Made by a program: the position numbers and the translations under genes
Notes under the pieces: model-generated
What the model was told of the DNA's origin: nothing
Database searches by the model: none
Seen by the model: only the letters and a program-made list of their open reading frames with translations
In this document: in pieces, positions 39,466 to 48,079 of the stretch
How positions within the stretch are numbered: the stretch's first letter is position 1
Layout: every line of letters starts with the position of its first letter
NCBI RefSeq assembly: GCF_007860105.1
Contig: NZ_SJPU01000001.1
Coordinates: 2,685,326 to 2,749,325, forward strand
DNA from: Allorhodopirellula heiligendammensis
Lineage (GTDB): Bacteria > Planctomycetota > Planctomycetia > Pirellulales > Pirellulaceae
DNA: 64,000 nt
Direction: 5' to 3'

Positions 39466-40176
39466 ATGAACACCAGCGGAGACGACAAGACTGCGGCCTC
39501 CAACTGGCTGGTTCACCAATGGATCGTCGCTGGCATTGTTTCCGCGTCGGCGCGATTCATTCCGATACCGTTTGTTGATGACGCTGTCCGCAGCCAGTGT
39601 CGCCGTTTTGTGGTGTCACGAACGCTTTCGTCCCATCAGCCAGCAATTCCGATTGATCGACTCAAGCCGTACTATTCCGACGGCGAAGGGTGTCTCCAAG
39701 GTTGCCTCGGTATGGCCCTGAAAGCTCCTATCAAGCTGCTGTTGTTTCCCATTCGGAAAATTGCCAGCGTGTTGACGTCCATCCACAGCGTGCCAATTGA
39801 AGTGCTACGGCTTGTGTTGCTGGGGCGGACGCTCGATCGCTACCTCAGCGCGGGAAGACTCAGTGGCGACCCGCTTCAATCCGCTCAGATGCGGCGCGCC
39901 TTCGAGGGTGCATTCGCGCGAATGGATTTCCGCGTTGTCCGCGCTGGCATGGCTGACGCACTCTCAAGTGTTCGAGGCTGGAAGACGGCAGCAACCGGGC
40001 TCGCGAAGAAGCTCGCCGGACGTCGAAGTGTCGAAAGCGAGGAGCTCGAATCGCCACCGGAAGTGGAGCAGGGGGCTCAGGAGATTCAGGTGTTTCTCGA
40101 TCGGCCTGACACCTTGGCACTCTTTGCGGAGTTTGACCGTCGTTTCGACGAACTCATGTCCGCTGAGTCTCGCTAA
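39466..40176 (+). CDS. Hypothetical protein with hydrophobic segments
   Basis: A 236-residue protein. Amphipathic or hydrophobic segments occur near residues 18-40 (IVAGIVSASARFIPIPFVDD) and 78-110 (LGMALKAPIKLLLFPIRKIA). The first resembles the membrane-associated region of DUF697/EcsC-type proteins, but the match is too weak to assign. The C-terminus is charged. The gene converges on the kinase gene with 33 bp between. No function is proposed. Confidence 0.65.
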   Translation: MNTSGDDKTAASNWLVHQWIVAGIVSASARFIPIPFVDDAVRSQCRRFVVSRTLSSHQPAIPIDRLKPYYSDGEGCLQGCLGMALKAPIKLLLFPIRKIASVLTSIHSVPIEVLRLVLLGRTLDRYLSAGRLSGDPLQSAQMRRAFEGAFARMDFRVVRAGMADALSSVRGWKTAATGLAKKLAGRRSVESEELESPPEVEQGAQEIQVFLDRPDTLALFAEFDRRFDELMSAESR

Positions 40177-40209
40177 CTTCACACGTCGTGGTTCCGCCCC
40201 AGGCGAAGG

Positions 40210-42528
40210 TCACTTTGCCAATAGGTGAAAATAGGCGCGGGCTGCGCGGTGAAAGGCGAGTCCCTGCCATTCAGCGGCGTGATCTGCGGGGATGAGGCCA
40301 ACGAGGGTGGGTGAACGGTAGAGCGCCTCGAGAGCAGCCTGCACGAGCGCGTCAGAGGCGTCTTGGCGACACACAAGAAAGGCGGTGGTACCTAGCGTTT
40401 CGATGGTCGCGTCTTCATCTCCTGTCGTTGGACTGTCGATGTCGGCCTCGCGCAGTGATGCCTTGGCGGTGTAGGTGTTGCGATACGTCGAACGCTGCAG
40501 GATCATTGGCAGGAGCGTGGGATGTTGTAGCGAAATCGCCACACTACCGGTCAGTGATATCAGCTCCCAACTCCCGTCTGCCAAAATCCCACGGACCAGT
40601 TCACTGCCGGGACCAATGCAGATGATCGCGACGGACACCCGGTCTTCACCGGGCGAAGTCGGGACCAGCATGCTTTTCAGTTGAGGCCACTCCACGTCAA
40701 TCCGCGGGCAGGTATCCGCATCTAGATCCAGTGAGTCCAGCACCAGATCGGCAGCGCGTCGCGATCCGCTGCCGGCAGGACCGACGGCAATTGCGTGTCC
40801 CGGCAGGTCGGCAATGGAGCGAACCGGACCATCGCGGCGGACCAGAACATGGACGGCCTCATAAAACAGCGGTGCCACCACCGCGAGTTCGTCTCCACCG
40901 ACCGCCGAAGCCTGCATCGGTGCAAGATGCACCTGCCCGGTCACGAGTTGCTCACGATTGTCCCAGGTGCCGTTCGTCGGAACGACCCGGCATGGAATGC
41001 CGGTCTCCTGTTGCATCATCTCGGCAAGGTGGGCGGCGGTGTCGGTGTACAACCCACCGACCAACCCACCAGCCAATTTGACTTCGCTCGGCATCGCCGC
41101 GATGCGGTGATGATGCCACCAGGACCATGACAGGATCACCAGTGGTATCAGGGCGGCGAGGATGACCATCATGGTCTGAAACCGCCGCTGGCCGATGGGG
41201 GCATCCGTCGAGGGCTGGCCCATCAAGGCTGCGACGACGGGGACCTGCCGAGTCCACTCGATGGTCTTGCCTAACCTGCCTTTGGAGCGGGCTGAAATGG
41301 ATCTGCCCGCGAGGTAGCAATCAAGATCATCGGCGAGCTGACCGGCGGTCGCGTAGCGAAGGTGGGGTTGCTTTTCTAAACATTTGCCCACGATCGCTTC
41401 AATCTCGAGATCGGCATGGGCGCACACACTGCGCAGGGCAGGGGCCGGGTGATGGGCCACTCGCATCAACGTTTGCATTACGGTATCGCCGACGAGCGGC
41501 GGATGTCCCGCGATAGCTGCGAACAGGATGCCGCCGAGTGAATAGATGTCACTCTGCGAGGTCGCTTCGTCACTGTTTCCGACCGCCTGCTCAGGAGCCA
41601 TGTAGTGGGGAGTGCCGATGGCGGTGCCCTGGCCAGTCAAACTGCTGTCGGCGTCAATATGTTTTGCCAAACCAAAATCGGTCACATGAATCTGATCGTG
41701 CTCGTCGATCATCACGTTGCCAGGCTTGAGATCGCGATGCAAGACGCCGCGACTGTGGGCATGCTGGATAGCTCTAGCAACATCGCGAACGATCGCGGCC
41801 GCCCGACGTGGCGGCAGGGGGCCGTTGGACAGCACGCGTTGCAAATCCGTGCCGGGGATGTACTGCATTGAAAAGAAGTGGTGCCCCGCCAGTCGACCGA
41901 ATTGATGGACGGCGACGATATTTGGGTGCCGCAATCGCGCGGCGGCTTTCGCCTCTGTATAAAAACGCTTGACCTCGTCCGAACCCGCCAGAATCCCGCT
42001 GCGAATCATTTTCACAGCAACGAGGCGATCAAGATCACGCTGTTTGGCCAGATAGACGACACCCATTCCTCCCATCCCCAGGACTTTGAGGAGCGTGTAG
42101 TCTTCCATCTCAAATGGCAACGAAGGTCCGGAGTCACCTCGTGGACGATTGGCCACGGGCAGCGTCGCGTGGGGATCGAGCCCCGAGAGATCGCCGTCGG
42201 TTTCATGAGGTCCGAGCGCAGCGATACCGATGGTCTCAGCGTCATCGTTGCCGGGAAACGAATCGCCATGCAAAAATTGATCGGCGACGGACTCCGTCGG
42301 CAATTTCTGTGGTGGACCGCTGGTGTGGGTGAAGCTGCCGATCAGATCGGCGGCATCCATCAGTTCCCGCAGCTGTCCCGATAGGCTGGGGAACTGTTTC
42401 AGGAAATCTTCGCGGGATTCCACTTCGCCCCGGTCACAGGCTTGCAGGTATGCCGCAAAGGCTTGATCGATCTGCGTCTCGATATCGGTTGTGAAACGAG
42501 GTTCCTCGTTGGGATCCAACTCGCTCAT
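40210..42528 (-). CDS. Ser/Thr protein kinase with C-terminal TAXI-type solute-binding sensor
   Basis: 772 residues from the ATG at 42528, whose start overlaps the sigma-factor stop (ATGA). The N-terminal 140 residues include the helical ETQIDQAFAAYLQACDRG motif seen in planctomycete kinases. The kinase domain (about 144-410) has LGMGGMGVVYLA, VAVKMI, HRDLKPGNVM, DFGLAKH and a GTPHYMAPEQ activation segment. After one TM helix (about 452-470) comes a domain of about 290 residues resembling TAXI-family TRAP solute-binding proteins (AGGLVGGLYTDTAAHLAEMM, REQLVTGQVHLAPMQASAVG). The layout predicts outside ligand sensing coupled to inside phosphorylation. Confidence 0.9.
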   Translation of the reverse strand: MSELDPNEEPRFTTDIETQIDQAFAAYLQACDRGEVESREDFLKQFPSLSGQLRELMDAADLIGSFTHTSGPPQKLPTESVADQFLHGDSFPGNDDAETIGIAALGPHETDGDLSGLDPHATLPVANRPRGDSGPSLPFEMEDYTLLKVLGMGGMGVVYLAKQRDLDRLVAVKMIRSGILAGSDEVKRFYTEAKAAARLRHPNIVAVHQFGRLAGHHFFSMQYIPGTDLQRVLSNGPLPPRRAAAIVRDVARAIQHAHSRGVLHRDLKPGNVMIDEHDQIHVTDFGLAKHIDADSSLTGQGTAIGTPHYMAPEQAVGNSDEATSQSDIYSLGGILFAAIAGHPPLVGDTVMQTLMRVAHHPAPALRSVCAHADLEIEAIVGKCLEKQPHLRYATAGQLADDLDCYLAGRSISARSKGRLGKTIEWTRQVPVVAALMGQPSTDAPIGQRRFQTMMVILAALIPLVILSWSWWHHHRIAAMPSEVKLAGGLVGGLYTDTAAHLAEMMQQETGIPCRVVPTNGTWDNREQLVTGQVHLAPMQASAVGGDELAVVAPLFYEAVHVLVRRDGPVRSIADLPGHAIAVGPAGSGSRRAADLVLDSLDLDADTCPRIDVEWPQLKSMLVPTSPGEDRVSVAIICIGPGSELVRGILADGSWELISLTGSVAISLQHPTLLPMILQRSTYRNTYTAKASLREADIDSPTTGDEDATIETLGTTAFLVCRQDASDALVQAALEALYRSPTLVGLIPADHAAEWQGLAFHRAARAYFHLLAK

Positions 42529-43250
42529 GCTGACCACCAGGGGCTGCTATCGGTATTGAGCAGGGTCCGCAGCTTTTGCAGTCCACGTTTGAGTAGTCCT
42601 GCCACCGCGGTATCGCTTTTGCCCATCCGCTCGACAATTTCCTTCAGCGGCAGGCCTTCCATGTATCGCAACCGAATTGCTTCGGCCTGGGTCTCTGGGA
42701 GTTGATGAAGAGCCTCCATCATCGCGAGCACTGCTTCCTCGCGGACGGCGACCCCGCTGGGGCTCGTCTTGCCGCCGGGCAACTGGGCAATCCAGTTTTC
42801 CCGCGACCCGGTGCCGGCGTTGTCGGCCTGCGCGTGGACCTCCTTTTTCGTGCTCCGCTTCTGAGTCATCACATGATGCGACAGTGCCGAAGCGACATTG
42901 TTCTTGAGCATGCCACGCAACCAGCCGGCGAATTCTGCCGGCGACTCGCCTCGAAACGAACTGAGATCACGCTTGGCTTCCAGAAACGTCACCTGAACAA
43001 CATCGGCAGGATCGATCCGGCGGCGCAGCTGGTCGGACAGATAGCGATGCGCCAACATCAGCAAAAAACCACGATAACGCAGCAGGAGGGAGCCCAGGGC
43101 TTCATTGCTGCCTTGCTTCGATGCGATCACCAGTGCTGTGGTCGACGACAGATCGCCCCGAACAGCTGGATTGTCGGAGTCGCGTGTATCAGAATTCACG
43201 GAATAAGCGGGCCTTCTCAGAGTCAACAGAAACAGCGTCCATGTTACCAT
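42525..43250 (-). CDS. ECF-type RNA polymerase sigma factor
   Basis: A 241-residue protein with region 2 (LLLRYRGFLLMLAHRYL, IDPADVVQVTFLEAKRDLSS) and region 4 (LPETQAEAIRLRYMEGLPLK, then EIVERMGKSDTAVAGLLKRG). This matches the ECF groups paired with Ser/Thr kinases in planctomycetes, where the kinase gene directly follows. The 4-bp overlap with the kinase supports one regulatory unit. The first ATG (43250) adds a hydrophobic leader that may not be real; a GTG 17 codons later (43199) is an alternative. Confidence 0.88.
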   Translation of the reverse strand: MVTWTLFLLTLRRPAYSVNSDTRDSDNPAVRGDLSSTTALVIASKQGSNEALGSLLLRYRGFLLMLAHRYLSDQLRRRIDPADVVQVTFLEAKRDLSSFRGESPAEFAGWLRGMLKNNVASALSHHVMTQKRSTKKEVHAQADNAGTGSRENWIAQLPGGKTSPSGVAVREEAVLAMMEALHQLPETQAEAIRLRYMEGLPLKEIVERMGKSDTAVAGLLKRGLQKLRTLLNTDSSPWWSA

Positions 43251-43321
43251 ACCGCATGGATAGGCGTTTTGCTGGAAATGAAATTCGAGAACGCCTGCGT
43301 CGACCTCGATTGTAAGAGAGA

Positions 43322-44644
43322 GTGAAGGTGATGGTGCGACTAATCGCTACTGCGGGGCCCGCTTGGGCTAGCAAATCGGCTGCTCGTCTCGCTCGGATTG
43401 GTACGGGGTGCGTGCTTGTGGCGGTTCTGTTTGCCGCCCCGCGAGGACATGCTGCAAGTCCTGGTCAGCCCGTTGTTGCGAAAGTGGAAATGAAGCTTCA
43501 GGGAGAAGCGAAAGCCGTCGAGTTGATCGCCAGAGGAGACCTGCTTACGGTGATCGAAGATCGGGGTGATGATTACGTGATCGTTACGCAACACGGCATC
43601 CGTGGCGCAGTCGGCAAAGCGAACGTCGCCGAGCTGGCAGACTCCACCGACATCTACACCGAGCTGATCGAGAAATTTCCGCAGCAGGGACGCTACGATA
43701 CGCTTCGCGCTTCGGCCTGGTGGGCGAGGGGGGAACATGACCGGGCGCTCGCGGATTTCAACAGCGCCATCGACAAGGGATTCCAGGCTGCACAAGCCTA
43801 CAGCAGTCGCGGGCTTTTTCTCGCCGCCCAAGGCGACCACCAGGGTGCACTCGCTGACTACGACCGCGCCTTGGCTATCGACCCGGCCGACGTGACACCG
43901 TTAGTCAACCGCGCCGAAATCAACATGCAGCAGGGTGAGTTTGACAAAGCCATCGCAGACTACACCGCAGCTCTGAAGACCCGTCCAGACAACGCAGCGC
44001 TGCTGCGACAACGGGCGATTGCCTCCAAAGCCGCTGGGAAACTCGAGCAAGCTATCTCAGACCTGGATGCCATCATTGCTGCAAACGCGGAGGACGCCCA
44101 AGCGGTGATGGACCGTGGATACATTCGTTTTCAACAAGGCCAATACGCCGCTGCGGCCGCCGACTTCTCAATCGCCATCAAACTGAACGATCAAGACTCT
44201 GTCGCGTGGAACAACCGCGGCTACAACCTTTATCAACTGGGCAAGGGTGCGGAGGCACTGCACGATTTTGATCGCGCCATCGAATTGGCCCCCAACTACG
44301 CGCTAGCCCACCAGAACCGCGCGTGGCTGCTCTCAACGTCCGACGATCCGTCGCTGCGAGATCCCGAAGCAGCGGTCACGGCGGCCAAGCGGGCGTGTGA
44401 CATCAATGCCTATAAAAATATCAGTGACCTGTCGGCACTCGCGGCGGCCTACGCCGCAGCAGGGCGATTTCAAGAGGCTATTCAATGGCAAGAGAAAGTG
44501 GTCGAGCTCGCTCCCGAGGACGTCAAGGCAGTGGCAAAGTCTCTATTGAGCCGATACCGCGATCAACAGCCGTTTATCAAACAGAATCCTGCGGATAAAA
44601 ATGGCTCCGGCCAGCGCGAGGGAGGAGAGATTCAGCCTCGCTGA
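43322..44644 (+). CDS. Secreted TPR-repeat protein
   Basis: 440 residues (GTG 43322; an ATG three codons later is equally possible). A signal peptide (GCVLVAVLFAAPRGHAA) is followed by an SH3-like segment (ELIARGDLLTVIEDRGDDYV). At least seven TPR units follow, with the usual G-Y/A-F-P spacing (for example GLFLAAQGDHQGALADYDRA and GYNLYQLGKGAEALHDFDRA). TPR proteins mediate protein contacts; here probably in the periplasm. It is divergent from the sigma/kinase pair, with only about 70 bp between, and so may be a target. Confidence 0.85.
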   Translation: MKVMVRLIATAGPAWASKSAARLARIGTGCVLVAVLFAAPRGHAASPGQPVVAKVEMKLQGEAKAVELIARGDLLTVIEDRGDDYVIVTQHGIRGAVGKANVAELADSTDIYTELIEKFPQQGRYDTLRASAWWARGEHDRALADFNSAIDKGFQAAQAYSSRGLFLAAQGDHQGALADYDRALAIDPADVTPLVNRAEINMQQGEFDKAIADYTAALKTRPDNAALLRQRAIASKAAGKLEQAISDLDAIIAANAEDAQAVMDRGYIRFQQGQYAAAAADFSIAIKLNDQDSVAWNNRGYNLYQLGKGAEALHDFDRAIELAPNYALAHQNRAWLLSTSDDPSLRDPEAAVTAAKRACDINAYKNISDLSALAAAYAAAGRFQEAIQWQEKVVELAPEDVKAVAKSLLSRYRDQQPFIKQNPADKNGSGQREGGEIQPR

Positions 44645-44750
44645 TTTTGACGACTCGGCGTCAGATGAACGGCCACTTGGAAGCCTAGACGTCAGAATTC
44701 ACGTGTCTGCGGTGAAGTGCCACATTGCTGTGAAAGGCCCCGACGTGGGA

Positions 44751-45380
44751 CTAGGCCGGCTGGAAGTGCTCGAAGACCTCCACCATGCCCGCTTCGTAGC
44801 CGCTCGCATCGCCTTCGACCTGGCGCCAGACATCAACCTTCGCGGCTTCAAATTCAATTGCCATGGCGGGATTGCCACGAAGATGGTCGCGAAACTGGAT
44901 GGCCCGCTGCAATAGCGGCGAACCTTGCGTGACAAAGTATACCCGATGAGTGGTTTCGCTGTAGCGAGGTTTGTTGAGCACGAGTTGTTGGCGACGGCCG
45001 TCCTCCGCCCACTCCGGGGGTGCCGCCGTGCGGTAATTGAGTCCTTCGGTGAGCAGCACGGCATCACGAAAATCGACCGGATCGGCGATCACCGCCACAG
45101 CATCAATGATCGGCTGGGCGATGACCCCACCAATAGCGGTCGAGCCAATGTGTTCGACCGCGACGACTCGGCCTTGGCAGCCCTGCAACAGGCCACTGCG
45201 AGTTTGTTCAAACTCTTGCCGCCACCGCGCGTCGTGGTGCATCAGCCGAACGCGGCCGGCATCGCTGTAGCTATTGTGCGAGAATGCATCACGATCGCTC
45301 AATCTCTCACCTTCGATAGTCGAGTAGGGTCCCCGAGTTGAATCAAGCCTGGAAATGCCAAGGGGGCGCGAGCGCTCCAT
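44751..45380 (-). CDS. GrpB family protein (nucleotidyltransferase fold)
   Basis: The core from about residue 44 to the end matches the GrpB/UPF0157 family: VAVEHIGSTAIGGVIAQPII carries the nucleotidyltransferase-type GS motif and PIID acidic residue. HRVYFVTQGSPLLQRAIQFR and a conserved C-terminal helix follow. Biochemical function is not established for most members. The ATG at 45380 gives 209 residues, longer than usual. A TTG at 45302 has AAGGTG at an ideal distance and gives 183 residues, and I consider it the more likely start. It is divergent from purE. Confidence 0.85.
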   Translation of the reverse strand: MERSRPLGISRLDSTRGPYSTIEGERLSDRDAFSHNSYSDAGRVRLMHHDARWRQEFEQTRSGLLQGCQGRVVAVEHIGSTAIGGVIAQPIIDAVAVIADPVDFRDAVLLTEGLNYRTAAPPEWAEDGRRQQLVLNKPRYSETTHRVYFVTQGSPLLQRAIQFRDHLRGNPAMAIEFEAAKVDVWRQVEGDASGYEAGMVEVFEHFQPA

Positions 45381-45551
45381 CGAAGGCTTTCCGGCTCAAT
45401 GCGGGGCGTGTTGAAGGTTTCCACCACGATGCCTGGGGGATGAGATGACGTTCGGACTGATTTCGAGAGTCGGCGATCTCGGCTATAACGGGCGCCGCTT
45501 CGTGTTTGCTCGCCAAGCTTACAATTTCCCCGCTCCTGGAGGCACCCCCAC

Positions 45552-46085
45552 GTGAATTCGAAAGCTGATGATTCGCCCTCGAAGGAAAGTTCGGTTGACC
45601 CGTTGGTCGGCGTGATCATGGGCAGCCGCAACGACTGGGATACGATGTCGGCTGCTTGCGAGATGCTTTCGCAGTTCGGGATTCCATTTGAGAAGTCGGT
45701 CGTTTCGGCACATCGAACACCCAGTCGGATGTTCGAGTACGCGAAGACCGCTCGGCAGCGCGGGCTCCGGATCATCATTGCCGGCGCGGGAGGCGCTGCC
45801 CATTTACCGGGGATGGTCGCATCCGAAACGATCTTGCCCGTGATTGGGGTCCCGATCCAAAGTCGCGCCTTACAGGGACTTGATTCCTTGTTGTCAATTG
45901 TTCAAATGCCCGGTGGGATCCCAGTGGCGACCATGGCCATCGGAATCGCGGGTGCCAAGAATGCAGGGATTCTCGCCGCCCGAATGCTGGCGATGTCCGA
46001 CTCCGCCCTGGCCGACCGCATTGCGGCGTTCGTGCAGCAACAACACGATGATGTGATCGCTGCTGCCGATCTCGATGACGTCTGA
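45552..46085 (+). CDS. purE: N5-carboxyaminoimidazole ribonucleotide mutase
   Basis: 177 residues from a [17 protein letters not shown], the SAHRTP loop with the catalytic-type His, and the [14 protein letters not shown] glycine-rich loop are all present and typical of bacterial class I PurE. It converts N5-CAIR to CAIR in de novo purine synthesis. The partner purK follows 209 bp downstream on the same strand. The intervening segment holds a short tandem repeat. Confidence 0.96.
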   Translation: MNSKADDSPSKESSVDPLVGVIMGSRNDWDTMSAACEMLSQFGIPFEKSVVSAHRTPSRMFEYAKTARQRGLRIIIAGAGGAAHLPGMVASETILPVIGVPIQSRALQGLDSLLSIVQMPGGIPVATMAIGIAGAKNAGILAARMLAMSDSALADRIAAFVQQQHDDVIAAADLDDV

Positions 46086-46144
46086 AGCGACTCTCCACGA
46101 GACTTGCTCCGGCCCCGCTGCGTCCGTCCACCTTTTGGACGAGA

Positions 46145-46206
46145 GTGGAGCGTTGACTAGCACGGAGCGATGACTAGCGTGGAGCAATGACTAGCGTGGA
46201 GCGATG
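46145..46206 (+). repeat. 17-bp tandem repeat between purE and purK
   Basis: Units (GTGGAGCGTTGACTAGC and variants) occupy 46145-46161, 46162-46178 and 46179-46195, with a partial fourth at 46196-46206. Copies differ at two to three positions. The segment lies in an untranslated spacer. It could have arisen by slippage or bind a regulator. Confidence 0.8.
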
Positions 46207-46294
46207 CCCTCGCCTCATGCAGAACACATGTTGAGCACCCCCGCTCAATGCTTTTCGATGAACCCCAAAACACCTCCATTTCTGAACCGTTCCC

Positions 46295-47467
46295 ATGAAC
46301 TCTACCTCTGGTCCGATCTTACCCGGCGCAACAATTGGGATGGTTGGCGGCGGCCAGCTTGGACGCATGTTTGCCATCGCCGCCGCCAAACTTGGTTACC
46401 GCGTCGGTGTATTTTGTGGCAGTAGTGACGAACCCGCGGCGGATGTGGCGTCATTTACGGTGTGTGGGCCACTGGAAGATCATTCGGCAATCGAAAATTT
46501 TGCCCGTCGTTGCGACGTGATCACACTCGAATTCGAAAACATTCCCGCCGAGACGATCGCGGTTTGCGGGCAACACGCGCCGACCTATCCGGACGCCTCG
46601 GTACTCGCCACTGCCCAGGACAGGCTGCTAGAAAAGACGACGCTTCGCGACGCCGGTCTCCCAGTGACGCCGTTTGCGCCGGTGCGTGATGCGCAGCAGA
46701 CCTGCGCTGCCGCGGATTCATTGGGCTGGCCGTTAATCGTCAAAACACAGCGAAGTGGCTATGACGGCAAGGGGCAACATCGCTTAGCAGACGCCGCCGA
46801 AGCTGAACGGGTTGATTGGCAGGGCGGTGGCGACTGGGTTGCCGAAGCGATGATCGATTTGCAACGCGAGGTGTCCGTGATTGTCGCCCGTCGCGCCGAC
46901 GGTGTGATGGATACCTTTCCCGTGTTCGAAAATACGCACCGCAACCATGTTCTGGACGTGACCACATTGCCGGCTGCAATCTCACCGGATATGCAACAGC
47001 AGGCCTGTGATCTGGCCATTGCCGCTGCAGAGTGTTTGGATGTCGTCGGCCTGCTATGCGTGGAGATGTTCATCGAAAATGCGGGGAACGGTGAGCCGCG
47101 AATACTCATTAACGAAGTCGCGCCACGACCTCACAACTCCGGACACGTCAGTATGGAGGCCTGTCGAACGAGTCAATTCGAACAACATGTGCGAGCCATT
47201 TGTGGTCTCCCGCTGGGCGATACAGCGCAGATCACACCGGCCGCCGCCATGGTGAACCTGCTCGGTGACTGGTGGGGGAGCCAAGGTGAACAGCCGAATT
47301 GGCCCGCCGCCTTGGACGTTCACGGCGTTTCGTTGCATCTCTACGGCAAACATGCTGCCCGGCCGGGACGTAAGATGGGACATCTCACTGCCGTCGGTGA
47401 GACACTCGACGAGGTGACCGCACGATTGGAACGCGCCCGCGATTCGCTGCGCAATCATCAGTCATAG
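46295..47467 (+). CDS. purK: 5-(carboxyamino)imidazole ribonucleotide synthase
   Basis: A 390-residue ATP-grasp protein. GMVGGGQLGRMFAIAAAKLG forms the N-terminal Rossmann loop. ITLEFENIPAE, FPVFENTHRNHVLDV and the ATP-grasp Asn/Glu segment LINEVAPRPHNSGH match PurK closely, and the C-terminal LYGKHAARPGRKMGH is the family end signature. It makes N5-CAIR from AIR, bicarbonate and ATP, feeding PurE. Confidence 0.96.
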   Translation: MNSTSGPILPGATIGMVGGGQLGRMFAIAAAKLGYRVGVFCGSSDEPAADVASFTVCGPLEDHSAIENFARRCDVITLEFENIPAETIAVCGQHAPTYPDASVLATAQDRLLEKTTLRDAGLPVTPFAPVRDAQQTCAAADSLGWPLIVKTQRSGYDGKGQHRLADAAEAERVDWQGGGDWVAEAMIDLQREVSVIVARRADGVMDTFPVFENTHRNHVLDVTTLPAAISPDMQQQACDLAIAAAECLDVVGLLCVEMFIENAGNGEPRILINEVAPRPHNSGHVSMEACRTSQFEQHVRAICGLPLGDTAQITPAAAMVNLLGDWWGSQGEQPNWPAALDVHGVSLHLYGKHAARPGRKMGHLTAVGETLDEVTARLERARDSLRNHQS

Positions 47468-48079
47468 GCGGCAAAGAGCGAGCCCTGCATCACACGGAGT
47501 TCCAGAGGTGATCACCGTGAGGGACCGTCGGACGCGCCAAGTCGGCGGATGACCGGATCACTCGTGGATAAGGGGTGTCCGCCACGCATCCTGGGAAGTC
47601 AATGCTGCCGCAGGCCGCCTTTGGGCCGGACTTTGACATATCTTCCGAGTTTGCTCCTATTGCGATTGCCGCATTCACGTTAGACTCTGCTGCACGTAAG
47701 AGCCGTCGAAGGTTCACAGAACTTCGACCGGGTCGGCCAATGTCCCAGAATTCACGAGTTGATTGCTTGTTGCGATCGGTTCCAGGTCGGGGAGCATGTC
47801 GAGCCAATTCACGGGCTCCTTTACGCGACAAGTCTTTTTTCGATTCAGCCATGGTGGTGTTTCATCACAGCGTTTGGGTCGTCCAACGGGTAGGAATGTT
47901 CAGCGAATCAAGCTGGTTCATCTTCCGGGAAGTGAAAGCAGCGTCGCGATCTGTGTTTCGTCACTTCGGTACGTACCGAAGTGTCCGTTCGCCACGCCAT
48001 CCTTCCAACCCATCCTCGCTCCTGACCGACCGGTTTCGTGACTCGGTTGTGGGAGTCCCATTGCGCAAGCGGCACCTCT
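47468..48079. promoter_or_regulatory. Long leader region upstream of the DEAD-box helicase gene
   Basis: 612 bp without a convincing gene; frames on both strands have unbiased codons. A perfect 22-bp palindrome lies about 100 bp before the helicase ATG. Long structured leaders are common for cold-shock helicase genes, so post-transcriptional control is plausible. Confidence 0.45.
47962..47983. promoter_or_regulatory. Perfect 22-bp palindrome
   Basis: CACTTCGGTAC (47962-47972) is followed immediately by its exact reverse complement. As DNA it is a symmetric dimer site; as RNA it would fold into a hairpin. It sits 97 bp before the ATG of the RNA helicase gene. Confidence 0.7.
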
